Below are positions 1-9,040 of a stretch of 64,000 nt of DNA, piece after piece. Source of the DNA: Anaerolineales bacterium UBA3499 (GTDB taxonomy: Bacteria; Chloroflexota; Anaerolineae; Anaerolineales; UBA11657); the NCBI GenBank assembly GCA_002377585.1, contig DFQC01000046.1:7990-71989 (forward strand). The letters are read 5' to 3'. The stretch's first letter is position 1, and every line of letters starts with the position of its first letter. A model generated the notes under the pieces. It was not told where the DNA came from. It saw only the letters and a list, made by a program, of their open reading frames with translations, and ran no database searches. The translations under genes and the position numbers were made by a program.

Positions 1-1
1 T

Positions 2-193
2 AGAATGCTAGAATCGCTACAAGACGTCAGTTTTAGTAGTCCCCGTGGTCCATTTAAATTAGATCCAAAATCTCAGAATCCTACTCAGCACATATATGTA
101 AGAGAAGTCAAAGAGATTGGAGGAAAGCTTCACAATGTAGTTATTGAAGACCTAGGTGAATTTACCGATCCAGGCAACAATTCTCTCGGCTGA
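2..193 (+). CDS. Branched-chain amino acid ABC transporter, substrate-binding protein (C-terminal fragment)
   Basis: Only the last 63 or so codons are present; the reading frame is open to the left edge, so the gene begins outside the window. The tail has the pattern usual at the end of LivJ/LivK-type extracytoplasmic binding proteins: a short region ending in RGPFKLDP, then a strand containing HIYVREVKE and a closing segment with VVIEDLGEF. It lies 70 nt upstream of livHMGF on the same strand, which fits the usual order binding protein-permeases-ATPases. By family it would bind a branched-chain amino acid, other amino acid or amide outside the membrane and deliver it to LivHM. Substrate cannot be told from this fragment. 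Confidence 0.75.
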   Translation, partial: RMLESLQDVSFSSPRGPFKLDPKSQNPTQHIYVREVKEIGGKLHNVVIEDLGEFTDPGNNSLG

Positions 194-263
194 GACAAAA
201 TTTTGACTGAGATCAGCAATAAATATGTGATGCGACAAAGCAAGTATTTATTCCCATAATTAC

Positions 264-1130
264 ATGAACGACCTGATAGTTCAATCCATTAATAGCATTG
301 TGTTCAGTATGCTGCTATTTATTATGGCTGCAGGACTCTCCCTGATTTTTGGGCACATGAACTTTATCAATTTGGCCCACGGTTCATTTTATGTCTTAGG
401 TGGATACATAGGTTATACAATGATAAGTAAGATTGGAAGTTATTGGATGGCATTGATCATAGTTCCAATCTTGGTCGGATTAGTAGGAGCCATAATCGAA
501 TTTCTTTTTCTGCGACGTCTATATGGAAAGCATCGACATCTAGAGCAAGTACTTTTTACTATAGGTCTTGCTCTAATTACAGCGGACATCATCCGTTCAA
601 ACTGGGGTACATATGTTGTAACAATGCAAACCCCCCTTCTATTAGATGGATCAATTTCAATATTAGACTCGCAATTTCCATTGTACAGACTGGCAGTAAT
701 TGGAATAGGATTAACAATAGCCGTTGCACTATGGATCTTGATGCAAAGAACACGCCTGGGAATAATTTTACGGGCTGGTGTGTTTAACAGGAACTTAGTC
801 AGCGAATCAGGCATCAACATACAGGCAATTTTTACAGGCATATTTGGCTTAGGATCCGCTTTAGCTGCATTGGCTGGTGTCATAGGTGCTCCTCTACACA
901 GTCTATACCCTGGATTGCAGTTTGAAATCCTTGTTTTGACATTAGCTGTCGTAATCGTCGGCGGATTAGGAAGCCTGCAAGGAGCATTTTTTGGCAGCCT
1001 ATTGATTGGCATCGCTGATACCTTTGGCAAGGCACTATTGCCCGAAATATCTTTATTTTTGATATTTGCTCTAATGGCAATAGTCTTACTTGTCAAACCT
1101 AGGGGTTTGTTTGGAGCACAAAATAGTTGA
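264..1130 (+). CDS. livH: Branched-chain amino acid ABC transporter permease LivH
   Basis: A 288-residue, very hydrophobic protein with about eight membrane segments. It carries LivH landmarks: an N-terminal GLSLIFGHMNFINLAHGSF segment (residues about 25-43) and a C-terminal VIVGGLGSLQGAFFGSLLIG segment. LivH and LivM form the membrane channel through which the binding protein hands over its ligand. No good Shine-Dalgarno sequence is visible before the ATG. The livM start overlaps the stop. The substrate is inferred only from the family; related systems also carry amides, urea or other amino acids. Confidence 0.93.
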   Translation: MNDLIVQSINSIVFSMLLFIMAAGLSLIFGHMNFINLAHGSFYVLGGYIGYTMISKIGSYWMALIIVPILVGLVGAIIEFLFLRRLYGKHRHLEQVLFTIGLALITADIIRSNWGTYVVTMQTPLLLDGSISILDSQFPLYRLAVIGIGLTIAVALWILMQRTRLGIILRAGVFNRNLVSESGINIQAIFTGIFGLGSALAALAGVIGAPLHSLYPGLQFEILVLTLAVVIVGGLGSLQGAFFGSLLIGIADTFGKALLPEISLFLIFALMAIVLLVKPRGLFGAQNS

Positions 1131-2125
1131 TGGTGGAAAGATTAGACACTATGTATCAACGGCTTTTGTCACGCAAAATACTAGTGGCTGTCATCATAGT
1201 TGTTCTTGCTGTCGCAGCCCCTCACATAGCAAACACATATACGATTAGCTTATTAATAGAAGTTCTGATATTTTCTATCTTTGCTATGAGCCTAAATCTA
1301 CTTGTCGGATACACTGGATTACCATCCTTTGGGCATGCAGCATTTTTTGGTTTAGGCGCTTACATAATTGCATATATTAGCGGCGTGAACGATCTAACCC
1401 TTAGTTTCACCAACAATATCTTGTTAACATTACCCATAGTTATTATAGGTACCGGTATCATAGCTCTAATAGTTGGATCGTTAGCTCTACGTACTGATGG
1501 AATTTATTTCCTAATGATTACACTTGCTTTCGCGCAAATGCTATTCAGTGTAGCGATGCGTTGGTCTGCGGTGACTGGTGGCTCTGATGGACTAATAGGA
1601 ATACCGCGCCCAGAAATAGACTTAGGAGTATGGAAATACTCATTTGAGTCCCGCACAGCCTTCTACTATTTTGTGGTGACTACATTTGTGGCAATATATT
1701 TTGGCTTGCATAATATTATACATAGCCCATTTGGATTAGCCTTAAAAGGTATCAAGTCGAACCAGATGCGTATGCAAGCATTAGGTTATAAGACCCTGCA
1801 TTATAAAATTGGCGTATTTGTGCTAGCAGGTGTTATAGCTGGAATAGCCGGTATGCTGCTCGCACAATTTTATTGGCATGCCTCTCCAGAAAATCTTTAC
1901 TGGACCATGTCAGGACAAGCATTGATTATGGTAATCTTAGGTGGAGTTGGAACTCTAATAGGACCTGTGATTGGTGCCACTTTGATGAGATTATTACCCA
2001 ATATTACTAGTACTTACACAAACAATTGGCAAAGTTATATGGGGATCATGTTGATTGTATTTGTCCTATGCGCCCCTAATGGAATCATGGGAATACTATT
2101 GAAAAAACTCAAAAACAATCAATGA
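1130..2125 (+). CDS. livM: Branched-chain amino acid ABC transporter permease LivM
   Basis: A 331-residue integral membrane protein, partner permease of LivH. Family landmarks are LLVGYTGLPSFGHAAFFGLG near residues 65-85 and the conserved VILGGVGTLIGPVIGA near the C-terminus. The start is ambiguous: an ATG at 1130 overlaps the livH stop as TGATG, while a TTG at 1127 would give one more residue and sits at better distance from a GGAG at 1113-1116. The gene ends in an ATGA overlap with livG, so livHMGF is almost certainly translated as one coupled operon. Confidence 0.93.
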   Translation: MVERLDTMYQRLLSRKILVAVIIVVLAVAAPHIANTYTISLLIEVLIFSIFAMSLNLLVGYTGLPSFGHAAFFGLGAYIIAYISGVNDLTLSFTNNILLTLPIVIIGTGIIALIVGSLALRTDGIYFLMITLAFAQMLFSVAMRWSAVTGGSDGLIGIPRPEIDLGVWKYSFESRTAFYYFVVTTFVAIYFGLHNIIHSPFGLALKGIKSNQMRMQALGYKTLHYKIGVFVLAGVIAGIAGMLLAQFYWHASPENLYWTMSGQALIMVILGGVGTLIGPVIGATLMRLLPNITSTYTNNWQSYMGIMLIVFVLCAPNGIMGILLKKLKNNQ

Positions 2126-2865
2126 CAAATATACGTATATGTGAGTTAAGTGTAAATTTTGGCGGACTAGCTGCCATAAATAAAATGAGTTTAGAGATTG
2201 AGTCAGGGGATCGGCATGCCATTATTGGCCCTAACGGAGCAGGTAAGACAACACTCCTAAAATCAATCAATGGGCAGTTGTCAGACATAAAAGGTACTAT
2301 TTTTTTGGGTAAACAAGAAATAACAAATTTGCCAATTCAATCCCGTACCAAACTTGGGCTGGGATGTACGTTTCAACACAACAATCTGTTTAGCGACTTA
2401 ACCGTTATTGAGAACATATACATTGCTTTACAGAATCGTCTTGGGATTGCAAACCACTTGTCTCCGAAACAGTCTATATTAACGTCAATGGTGTCTGAGT
2501 CACATCAATTACTGGATACATTTGGTTTAAGTATGGTCAAAAATCAAGTGACGGATACCCTGTCCTATGGTCAACAGAGAGTACTCGATCTTGCAATTGC
2601 TATAGCAATGAATCCCAAAGCTTTGTTGCTAGATGAACCCACAGCTGGCATGTCAGTTTTAGAGACTACAAATATGATTCAAATAATTGAAAAACTACCA
2701 GATACTGTAACGCTTGTTTTAGTAGAACACGACATGAACGTAGTGTTTGAAATAGCAAAGCACATTACAGTACTTCATAATGGAAAAATAATAGGTCAAG
2801 GTACTCCGGCTGAGATTCGCAACAATTCAATAGTCCGAGAATATTACCTGGGAAACAAAAAATGA
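2122..2865 (+). CDS. livG: Branched-chain amino acid ABC transporter ATPase LivG
   Basis: A 247-residue ABC ATPase. Walker A is GPNGAGKTT at residues 36-44. The signature is LSYGQQR, the variant typical of LivG, followed by Walker B LLLDEPTAGM and a switch His in VEHDMNVVF. It powers LivHM together with LivF in the cytoplasm. Its start overlaps the livM stop as ATGA, and its own stop overlaps livF the same way. Confidence 0.94.
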   Translation: MTNIRICELSVNFGGLAAINKMSLEIESGDRHAIIGPNGAGKTTLLKSINGQLSDIKGTIFLGKQEITNLPIQSRTKLGLGCTFQHNNLFSDLTVIENIYIALQNRLGIANHLSPKQSILTSMVSESHQLLDTFGLSMVKNQVTDTLSYGQQRVLDLAIAIAMNPKALLLDEPTAGMSVLETTNMIQIIEKLPDTVTLVLVEHDMNVVFEIAKHITVLHNGKIIGQGTPAEIRNNSIVREYYLGNKK

Positions 2866-3560
2866 TGTTAGTGGTTGAAGATATTGACACCTATTATGGA
2901 AAAAGCCATGTGCTTCAGGGAGTATCCTTGAAAGTAATGGAAAGCGAGATAGTCGCCCTATTAGGTCGTAACGGAGCGGGGAAATCAACCCTTGTTAAAT
3001 CTATAATAGGTCGACAACCAGCATCAATTGGTGATATATATTTTTGCGGAAATAATATCACCAATTTAGCATCACATCGCATTGCTCGCCTTGGAATAGG
3101 TGCATTAAACCAGGGTAGATCTATATTCCCAACACTCACTACACTTGAAAACATAATGATTGGATATAAGAATAGGCATAATCAACAATGGGATCTAGAT
3201 AACATCCTCGGTATTTTTCCCGCCTTAGCAGGTCGCCTTAACCACTTGGGATGGCAATTGAGTGGAGGAGAACAACAGATGGTGGCAATCGCACGAGCAC
3301 TAATGACTAACCCTAAGATGTTAGTTTTAGACGAACCTTCAGAGGGACTTGCCCCACTCATTTTAAATGAAATAGGAAAAACAATAAGTCTGATGTGTCA
3401 ACTTGGTATATCGGTCATGCTAGTTGAACAAAATGTACCTTTTGCATTGCAATTAGTCGACAGAGTTTATGTAATGAACAAAGGAAGAATCTCCTTTGAC
3501 GGACACACCAATATGCTGAAGGAGAACACCGCATTGCTACACCGCTATCTAGGGATATGA
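2862..3560 (+). CDS. livF: Branched-chain amino acid ABC transporter ATPase LivF
   Basis: A 232-residue ABC ATPase and last gene of the liv operon. Walker A is GRNGAGKST, the signature is LSGGEQQ, and Walker B reads LVLDEPSEGLAP, the LivF-type form. The switch His is replaced by Gln in VEQNVPFAL, as is usual in LivF. Length fits the family (230-240). Translation is coupled to livG by an ATGA overlap. No convincing terminator hairpin follows in the 137 nt before trpB. Confidence 0.94.
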   Translation: MMLVVEDIDTYYGKSHVLQGVSLKVMESEIVALLGRNGAGKSTLVKSIIGRQPASIGDIYFCGNNITNLASHRIARLGIGALNQGRSIFPTLTTLENIMIGYKNRHNQQWDLDNILGIFPALAGRLNHLGWQLSGGEQQMVAIARALMTNPKMLVLDEPSEGLAPLILNEIGKTISLMCQLGISVMLVEQNVPFALQLVDRVYVMNKGRISFDGHTNMLKENTALLHRYLGI

Positions 3561-3609
3561 AACACATTTATTTCAAACCTATCAGACTAAATCACAAATG
3601 CTAAGTCTC

Positions 3610-3638
3610 TAGACAATTACGTGATATGATAATATAGC
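3610..3638 (+). promoter_or_regulatory. Possible promoter of the trpB2 gene
   Basis: TAGACA (3610-3615), 17-nt spacer, TATAGC (3633-3638). The -35 matches the sigma-70 consensus at five of six positions and the -10 at four of six. Transcription would start near 3645 and give a leader of about 50 nt with an AGGGAGA ribosome-binding site. Prediction by eye only; TATGAT at 3625 is a rival -10. Confidence 0.35.
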
Positions 3639-3697
3639 AACAGCAGATCGCAAATCTCAGGATATAGAATACATATAAATAAAAGGGAGACAAAACA

Positions 3698-5080
3698 ATG
3701 AGCGAAAACACCAAATTTGTGTTGTCGGAAGATGAAATGCCAAAAGAATGGTACAACATTAACCCAGATATGCCCGTTAATCCTGCTGAGACGGCTTGGA
3801 ATGCAGTGTTACATCCTGGAACGAAAGAGCCTGTTACACCCGAATTCCTCTCTGCACTATTTCCCATGCGCTTTATTGGTGAAGCAGTCAGCATGGATCG
3901 TTGGATTGAAATTCCGGAACCAGTAAGAGAAATATACCGTCTGTGGAGACCTTCACCTCTCTACCGTGCACGAAGACTTGAAAAGGCTCTGGATACACCT
4001 GCACATATTTACTACAAGTATGAAGGTGTATCTCCAGTAGGTTCTCATAAACCCAATACAGCAGTTGTCCAAGCATTTTATGCCAAAGAAGAAGGTACTC
4101 TTGGATTCACGACAGAGACTGGTGCCGGACAATGGGGATGCGCACTGGCGATGGCTTGTAAATTTTTTGAACTCGAATGCCACGTATATATGGTAAAAGT
4201 ATCATATGAACAGAAGCCTTACCGTAGAGTAATGATGCAAAACTACGGAGCTAACATACACCCTAGCCCATCGGATATAACCAACTTTGGTCAGCAAATA
4301 CTAGCAGATGATCCAAATAGTCCCGGATCACTTGGTATCGCCATATCTGAGGCAGTCGAAGCAGCAGTGGCATCCCAAGGAAAGCTCAAGTACGCACTTG
4401 GATCTGTACTAGGACCAGTTCTAATGCACCAAACTGTAGTAGGATTAGAGACAATCAAACAGTTTGACTTGGCTGGAGAATATCCTGATGTGGTGATTGG
4501 TTGTATCGGTGGAGGAAGTAATTTTTCTGGATTTGCATTTCCGTTTCTACACCAAAATTTCACCAACAATACAGAGACAAGGGTATTAGCTGCAGAACCG
4601 ATGTCGTGCCCAACACTAACTAAAGGAGAGTACACATTTGATTTCGGAGATTCTGCTGGCATGGCTCCTATAGTAAAAATGCACACCTTAGGACATAATT
4701 TCGTCCCTGCAGGGATTCATGCAGGCGGTTTACGTTATCATGGAATGGCACCTCACGTAAGCGCTCTCTATGACAACGGTAATATAGAAGCAGTAGCTCT
4801 TCCACAGCTATCAACATTTGCTGCTGGTCGACAGTTTGCACAAGCTGAGGGAATAGTTCCAGCTCCTGAAACTACACATGCTGTCAAAGCAGCGATAGAT
4901 GAGGCGATTAAATGTAAAGAGGAAGGTACAAGTCGCGTAATTACATTCAATCTATGTGGACACGCACATTTTGACCTAAGTGCTTATGATGATTATCTGC
5001 AGGGAGCACTTCACGATCATGAATATCCAGAAGAAGAAATCAAGGACGCAATGCAGCATCTTCCAGAAGTAAGCTTGTAA
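3698..5080 (+). CDS. trpB: Tryptophan synthase beta chain, TrpB2 type
   Basis: A 460-residue PLP enzyme of the TrpB2 branch, longer than the roughly 400-residue TrpB1 that pairs with TrpA. The PLP-binding Lys is K118 in the family motif VGSHKPNTA. The phosphate-binding loop is GGGSNFSG at residues 271-278. Glu139-Thr-Gly-Ala-Gly-Gln (TETGAGQWG) corresponds to the conserved catalytic-loop region. The start has a clear AGGGAGA ribosome-binding site. The reaction is indole plus serine to tryptophan. No trpA or other trp gene is nearby, consistent with TrpB2 proteins often acting as stand-alone indole-salvage enzymes. A role other than tryptophan synthesis cannot be excluded. Confidence 0.92.
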   Translation: MSENTKFVLSEDEMPKEWYNINPDMPVNPAETAWNAVLHPGTKEPVTPEFLSALFPMRFIGEAVSMDRWIEIPEPVREIYRLWRPSPLYRARRLEKALDTPAHIYYKYEGVSPVGSHKPNTAVVQAFYAKEEGTLGFTTETGAGQWGCALAMACKFFELECHVYMVKVSYEQKPYRRVMMQNYGANIHPSPSDITNFGQQILADDPNSPGSLGIAISEAVEAAVASQGKLKYALGSVLGPVLMHQTVVGLETIKQFDLAGEYPDVVIGCIGGGSNFSGFAFPFLHQNFTNNTETRVLAAEPMSCPTLTKGEYTFDFGDSAGMAPIVKMHTLGHNFVPAGIHAGGLRYHGMAPHVSALYDNGNIEAVALPQLSTFAAGRQFAQAEGIVPAPETTHAVKAAIDEAIKCKEEGTSRVITFNLCGHAHFDLSAYDDYLQGALHDHEYPEEEIKDAMQHLPEVSL

Positions 5081-5096
5081 TCGTTGCGAAAGTATA

Positions 5097-5136
5097 GCCA
5101 TGGCAGTATATACAAATTGCTATTTACTGTCATGGC
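5097..5136. terminator. Hairpin between convergent genes, probable bidirectional terminator
   Basis: An 11-bp inverted repeat (GCCATGGCAGT at 5097-5107 against ACTGTCATGGC at 5126-5136, one G-U pair) with an 18-nt loop. It sits in the 75-nt space between the ends of trpB and the aldolase gene. There is no strong T-run on either side, so termination efficiency is uncertain. Confidence 0.5.
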
Positions 5137-5155
5137 AAATGTTCAGCCAACCACA

Positions 5156-6055
5156 CTACAGCAAGCCTGTTTGCTCCAAAATATATCGCAATTCATCTTT
5201 TTCAGAATCAATTAAAGATAACAATGGCGATCGTACTTCACCCCCACACTTATCTATCATTTCAAGTGCTGCTTTTAAACCAGCAATTCCACAATGCTTC
5301 TTCAATACCTTTGTAATAGGAACGAGATGAATCTGTAGTTTTTCTGCTCTTTCCATCTCACCCTGACTGAACAAGTACATCAACTCAGATAGAGATTTGG
5401 CAGCTATGTTGGCTAATGCTAGAATACCTCCAATAGCACCCGCATTGAGACCTGCCAGAAATTGGCTCGATGATCCTGTCAAAACCTGGAAGTTCTCTGA
5501 TGTTTCATCTGCTAATCTTTTTATCTTGTGGACATCACCGCTACTTTCCTTGATACCTATAATATTGTTGTGGTCGGACAATACTTTTATTACCTCTACT
5601 GGCAAATCTAAGCCTGTAAACATCGGTGCACTATAAAGCAACACTGGAACAGGAGACTCAGACGCAATCCGCATATAGTGGCTCTCTAACGCTTTACGAG
5701 ACATAGATTCCCCATAATAATGGGGAGTGATTACTAATACAATGTCAGCTCCTGCATCAGACATGCATTTGGTCCAATCTATAGTTGCACGAGTACTTTC
5801 CATACCTGAACCAACTATAAGAAGTTTTCTGCTCGGTATAACCCGTCTGGCATATGCAACTAATAATTCACGTTCTTCATGGTCAAGCAAAACATATTCC
5901 CCATTTGAACCCTGCAGTACATATCCAGAACAATAATCAGAATTACGTAATAAATTACGATGGAGTCTATTTAAATCTATATCTCCATTACCATAAAAAG
6001 GAGTAGGGAGAGTGGGATAAATACCGGCTAAAGATATCTTGTTATTTGTAGACAT
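5156..6055 (-). CDS. DHDPS-superfamily aldolase, 4-hydroxy-2-oxoglutarate aldolase (HOGA)-like
   Basis: A 299-residue class I aldolase of the dihydrodipicolinate synthase/N-acetylneuraminate lyase superfamily. The Schiff-base Lys is K169 in GIKESSGD and the catalytic Tyr is Y141 in LLYSAP. Several stretches (LQGSNGEY, GSGMESTRAT, ADIVLVITPHYY, TGLDLPVEV) resemble from memory animal mitochondrial HOGA1 more than bacterial DapA, so I favour a 4-hydroxy-2-oxoglutarate (or similar 2-keto acid) aldolase. The usual outcome of such enzymes is pyruvate plus an aldehyde or glyoxylate. The start is placed at 6055 because AAAGG lies 6 nt before it; an in-frame ATG at 6070 would add five residues. No other lysine-pathway gene is nearby. 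Confidence 0.8.
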   Translation of the reverse strand: MSTNNKISLAGIYPTLPTPFYGNGDIDLNRLHRNLLRNSDYCSGYVLQGSNGEYVLLDHEERELLVAYARRVIPSRKLLIVGSGMESTRATIDWTKCMSDAGADIVLVITPHYYGESMSRKALESHYMRIASESPVPVLLYSAPMFTGLDLPVEVIKVLSDHNNIIGIKESSGDVHKIKRLADETSENFQVLTGSSSQFLAGLNAGAIGGILALANIAAKSLSELMYLFSQGEMERAEKLQIHLVPITKVLKKHCGIAGLKAALEMIDKCGGEVRSPLLSLIDSEKDELRYILEQTGLL

Positions 6056-6115
6056 TATCGACCTTTGCATTAATCGGAAATATTGGCTTATACCATAAAA
6101 TTCCTATTAGTTTGG

Positions 6116-6121
6116 TATCAT
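6116..6121 (+). promoter_or_regulatory. -10-like hexamer close to the rhomboid start codon
   Basis: TATCAT, nine nucleotides before the ATG at 6131, with no Shine-Dalgarno sequence between. This geometry fits a leaderless transcript. No convincing -35 element is seen. Confidence 0.3.
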
Positions 6122-6130
6122 TAGATAATT

Positions 6131-6805
6131 ATGTTTCCAATACGTGACACAAACAAATCAAATACATTTCCTATTGTAAACTGGATTATTATTGTCATTA
6201 ATGCGAGTATATTTTTTGTGCAAGTCAGACTTCCTAGAGAAACTGTCGAAATTGTATATAGCACATTTGGAGTAGTACCTATCAGATTTACTGAATTGCA
6301 TTTACTAGCTCCCATATCTCTTTTCAGTAGCCAATTTCTGCATGGCGGTTGGCTACACATTATAAGAAACCTGTGGATACTCTATATATTTGGCGACAAT
6401 GTAGAGGATCGCATGGGTCACATCCAATATCTAGTATTTTACCTAATGACTGGAGTAATTGGTGGTCTACTACAAGTGATAACGCAACCTTTTTCTACTA
6501 TACCAATTATTGGTGCAAGTGGTGCAATATCAGGAGTGTTAGGAGCATACATACTTTTCTTCCCAAGAGCCCGTGTTCTAACGTTTGTGCCAATATTTAT
6601 ATTGCCATGGCTGGTGGAAATTCCGGCAGTAATTTTCCTAGGAGTCTGGTTTCTTTCACAATTTGTGAATGTAATAAACGAAGCTAGTGCTGTGATTAGC
6701 AGCGGAGTAGCTTATTGGGCTCACTTAGGAGGATTTGGTGCAGGATTTCTTCTAGCACGACGTATACGCAAGATAAGAAATATTAGTTTTAAGTATTACA
6801 ATTGA
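6131..6805 (+). CDS. Rhomboid-family intramembrane serine protease
   Basis: A 224-residue polytopic membrane protein with six to seven hydrophobic segments. It has the rhomboid signature: catalytic Ser130 in GASGAISG, catalytic His198 in AHLGGF, and the HxxxN motif (His76-Ile-Ile-Arg-Asn80) that forms the oxyanion pocket. The WLH...FGDNVEDRMG region is typical of bacterial rhomboids. It would cleave transmembrane substrates within the bilayer; the substrate is unknown. The ATG has no ribosome-binding site and a -10-like TATCAT nine bases upstream. It converges with the polyprenyl synthase gene across 34 nt. Confidence 0.9.
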   Translation: MFPIRDTNKSNTFPIVNWIIIVINASIFFVQVRLPRETVEIVYSTFGVVPIRFTELHLLAPISLFSSQFLHGGWLHIIRNLWILYIFGDNVEDRMGHIQYLVFYLMTGVIGGLLQVITQPFSTIPIIGASGAISGVLGAYILFFPRARVLTFVPIFILPWLVEIPAVIFLGVWFLSQFVNVINEASAVISSGVAYWAHLGGFGAGFLLARRIRKIRNISFKYYN

Positions 6806-6839
6806 TTCGGATTAACAATTTGTCCAAGCATAAATTTGA

Positions 6840-7856
6840 CTAACATTCACGACCCAATAATTGCCTAACCAAAGATACCAAAGCATCCCCAGCAATACCT
6901 TTAGGGCAAGCATTAGATAACTTCTGTAAAGCAATCTCTGCTTTATCAAATTCGATACTTGACACTTCTTCCAATACTCCTGTTTCCTCCAAAAGTGCAA
7001 TAACCACATCAACTTCACCATCATTTTGCGGATTTTTATTGTAAAGAGCGCACAGTTCGTCAGAGCGTTCCAGGCCCAGAATTATTGGGAGGGTTTTTTT
7101 TCTTGCACGAAAATCATCGCCTGCTGGCTTACCAGTTTTTGAGCTTCGACCCCATACTCCTAGAATATCGTCTCTTACTTGATATGCAACACCAAGAGCA
7201 TGTCCAAAGTCACGGTAACACATTCGTTGTTCTGCTGACGCACCACTGACCAAGGCACCTAACTCGGTAGAAACTGCAATTAAAGAAGCAGTCTTACCTT
7301 CTATCATGCTCATGTATGTTTCCAAATCAATTTGGTTCACCTTCTCAAATTCTATATCAGCTGCCTGACCCTCAGTCAGCGATAAGCATGCCTCATTAAG
7401 TAAGCATAAGGCATCCAGTTTGCTTTCTGGTGACAAAATCTGCTCTTTCTGCAGTGCAAGATGAGCATGAGCAAAAAGAGCATCACCAGCATTTATTGCT
7501 TGTTCTGCACCCCACAATGACCACACGGTAGGACGACCTCTACGTAAACTACTTTGATCTTGTATATCATCATGTATTAATGAAAAATTGTGAATGAGTT
7601 CAACGGCAGCAGCAATTGTAACTGCGTTACGCCAGTGTCCACCAGAAGCATCTGTAGATAACAAAGTTAGTAGTGGACGTATTCGCTTACCTAATACAAC
7701 ACTAGATTTGATACCATCATCCCATCCCATGTGGTAATGAAGCATCTGCCCGACTAACTTTGTAGTAGTCGTAGAGTCCATCACTAGCTTTCTAAGTTTT
7801 TCCTCGAATACCAGGAGATATTCCTGCGAGAGACGATCAACTATCGTAGAATTCAT
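6840..7856 (-). CDS. Polyprenyl diphosphate synthase (geranylgeranyl/farnesyl type)
   Basis: A 338-residue trans-isoprenyl diphosphate synthase. The first Asp-rich motif is DDIQD at residues 96-100 in IHDDIQDQSSLRRGRPTVW. The second reads DDILG near residue 228, with Gly instead of the final Asp, a change I know from other prokaryotic GGPP synthases. It condenses IPP with allylic diphosphates in the cytoplasm to supply quinone side chains, carotenoids or undecaprenyl precursors. Product length cannot be read reliably from the sequence. It overlaps fni by ATGA, so the two steps (IPP/DMAPP interconversion, then chain elongation) are co-translated. Confidence 0.92.
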   Translation of the reverse strand: MNSTIVDRLSQEYLLVFEEKLRKLVMDSTTTTKLVGQMLHYHMGWDDGIKSSVVLGKRIRPLLTLLSTDASGGHWRNAVTIAAAVELIHNFSLIHDDIQDQSSLRRGRPTVWSLWGAEQAINAGDALFAHAHLALQKEQILSPESKLDALCLLNEACLSLTEGQAADIEFEKVNQIDLETYMSMIEGKTASLIAVSTELGALVSGASAEQRMCYRDFGHALGVAYQVRDDILGVWGRSSKTGKPAGDDFRARKKTLPIILGLERSDELCALYNKNPQNDGEVDVVIALLEETGVLEEVSSIEFDKAEIALQKLSNACPKGIAGDALVSLVRQLLGREC

Positions 7857-8893
7857 TTTCTACGTAGCAACGATAGTTGATGCAAATCTGATACCGTACT
7901 TACACCTGAACAAAACATGCTGATTCGTAACTGTTGTTCAATCTCAGCAATTGTACCTAATACTTGTTCTGTAGAATGCATAGCTGACTGTAAAAATGGG
8001 TGTGCCATACCAGCAGCAGTAGCACCAAGACAAAGACATTTAGCTACTTCCACCCCATTCCTTAAACCACCTGATGCAATACAATCCACGTTGGGAGCTC
8101 CCTTACGTGCATTATGAATAGCATCTAATGTAGATATTCCCCAGTCTGCAAACACTGAAGACACCCTTTTAGCCGAATCATCACTGGATCTGTACATTTC
8201 TACCTGACTCCAAGAAGTCCCACCTGAACCTGCTACGTCAATTGCAGATATACCGGCATCCGCTAAACTTCTGCAGGTCTCCTCAGAAAAACCCCAACCA
8301 ACCTCTTTTGCAACCACATTAATACCATCACGACCTAGAACTTCACATACATTACCCACTTGATCAAATAGCCCAGAAAAATTAGTCTGCCCCTCATCTT
8401 GCAAAGCTTCTTGCAAAGGGTTGAAGTGCAAAACAATTGCATCAGCGCCTGACAAATCAACCAACTTTCGACAATCATCTACCGTAACTCCATAATTCAG
8501 CTGTACGGCACCTATATTAGCAAACAACAATATATCAGGAGCGATATGCCTGAGCTTAAAGCTGTCTACAGAATCGGAATCCTCCAATACAACCCGCATT
8601 GAACCTAGGCCTAGGCCAATACCAGTGTGCTGTGCTGCTTCAGCCAATATACGATTTATATGGCCCGCTTTTGGTGTACCACCTGTCATACATGAAATAA
8701 ACAATGGCATCCTGAGTTTTTTACCTAACACTGTTGTACTTGTATCTATATCATCCAAATCTAATTCTGGCAGCGCATTATGATTGAAATATAAATTATC
8801 TAATCCGTTACTCACTGATTTAAATTGAACATCTTCCTCAATATTAATACGGATGTGATCATCTTTGCGTGAAGCTGTCGTAACTTCTTCCAT
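7853..8893 (-). CDS. fni: Type 2 isopentenyl-diphosphate delta-isomerase (FMN-dependent)
   Basis: FMN/NADPH-dependent isomerase that converts IPP and DMAPP. Family motifs are RKDDHIRI at the N-terminus, the FISCMTGGT segment, GLGLGSMRVVLED, the VAKEVGWGFS segment and the phosphate-binding IDVAGSGGTSW. From the ATG at 8893 it has 346 residues, close to the usual 330-350. A TTG at 8953 would add 20 residues. I prefer the ATG because a GGAA lies upstream and the alignment to family starts is better. The stop overlaps the polyprenyl synthase start. Type 2 enzymes are typical of archaea and several bacterial phyla, including Chloroflexota. Confidence 0.93.
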   Translation of the reverse strand: MEEVTTASRKDDHIRINIEEDVQFKSVSNGLDNLYFNHNALPELDLDDIDTSTTVLGKKLRMPLFISCMTGGTPKAGHINRILAEAAQHTGIGLGLGSMRVVLEDSDSVDSFKLRHIAPDILLFANIGAVQLNYGVTVDDCRKLVDLSGADAIVLHFNPLQEALQDEGQTNFSGLFDQVGNVCEVLGRDGINVVAKEVGWGFSEETCRSLADAGISAIDVAGSGGTSWSQVEMYRSSDDSAKRVSSVFADWGISTLDAIHNARKGAPNVDCIASGGLRNGVEVAKCLCLGATAAGMAHPFLQSAMHSTEQVLGTIAEIEQQLRISMFCSGVSTVSDLHQLSLLRRK

Positions 8894-8978
8894 AGTTAGG
8901 TGTTCCAATATCGTAGTAGCACGAATGTTATCAGTCAGGGTTAGGGATGTCAATCGTCAGAGTTCGATACAATCACCC

Positions 8979-9006
8979 TTGACAATATAAAATGAAGTAT
9001 TACAAT
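8979..9006 (+). promoter_or_regulatory. Sigma-70-type promoter of acpP
   Basis: TTGACA (8979-8984, perfect), 16-nt spacer, TACAAT (9001-9006, five of six). The predicted start near 9013 gives a leader of about 28 nt that contains the AGAGG ribosome-binding site of acpP. It is the best consensus promoter I see in the window. Confidence 0.7.
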
Positions 9007-9040
9007 GACGCGCCGTAACAGATAACAAGAGGTAAAAAAT

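Noticed and set aside
440..1096. A 218-codon minus-strand open frame opposite livH
   Set aside because: Antisense shadow of a highly hydrophobic gene; no family pattern and no ribosome-binding site.
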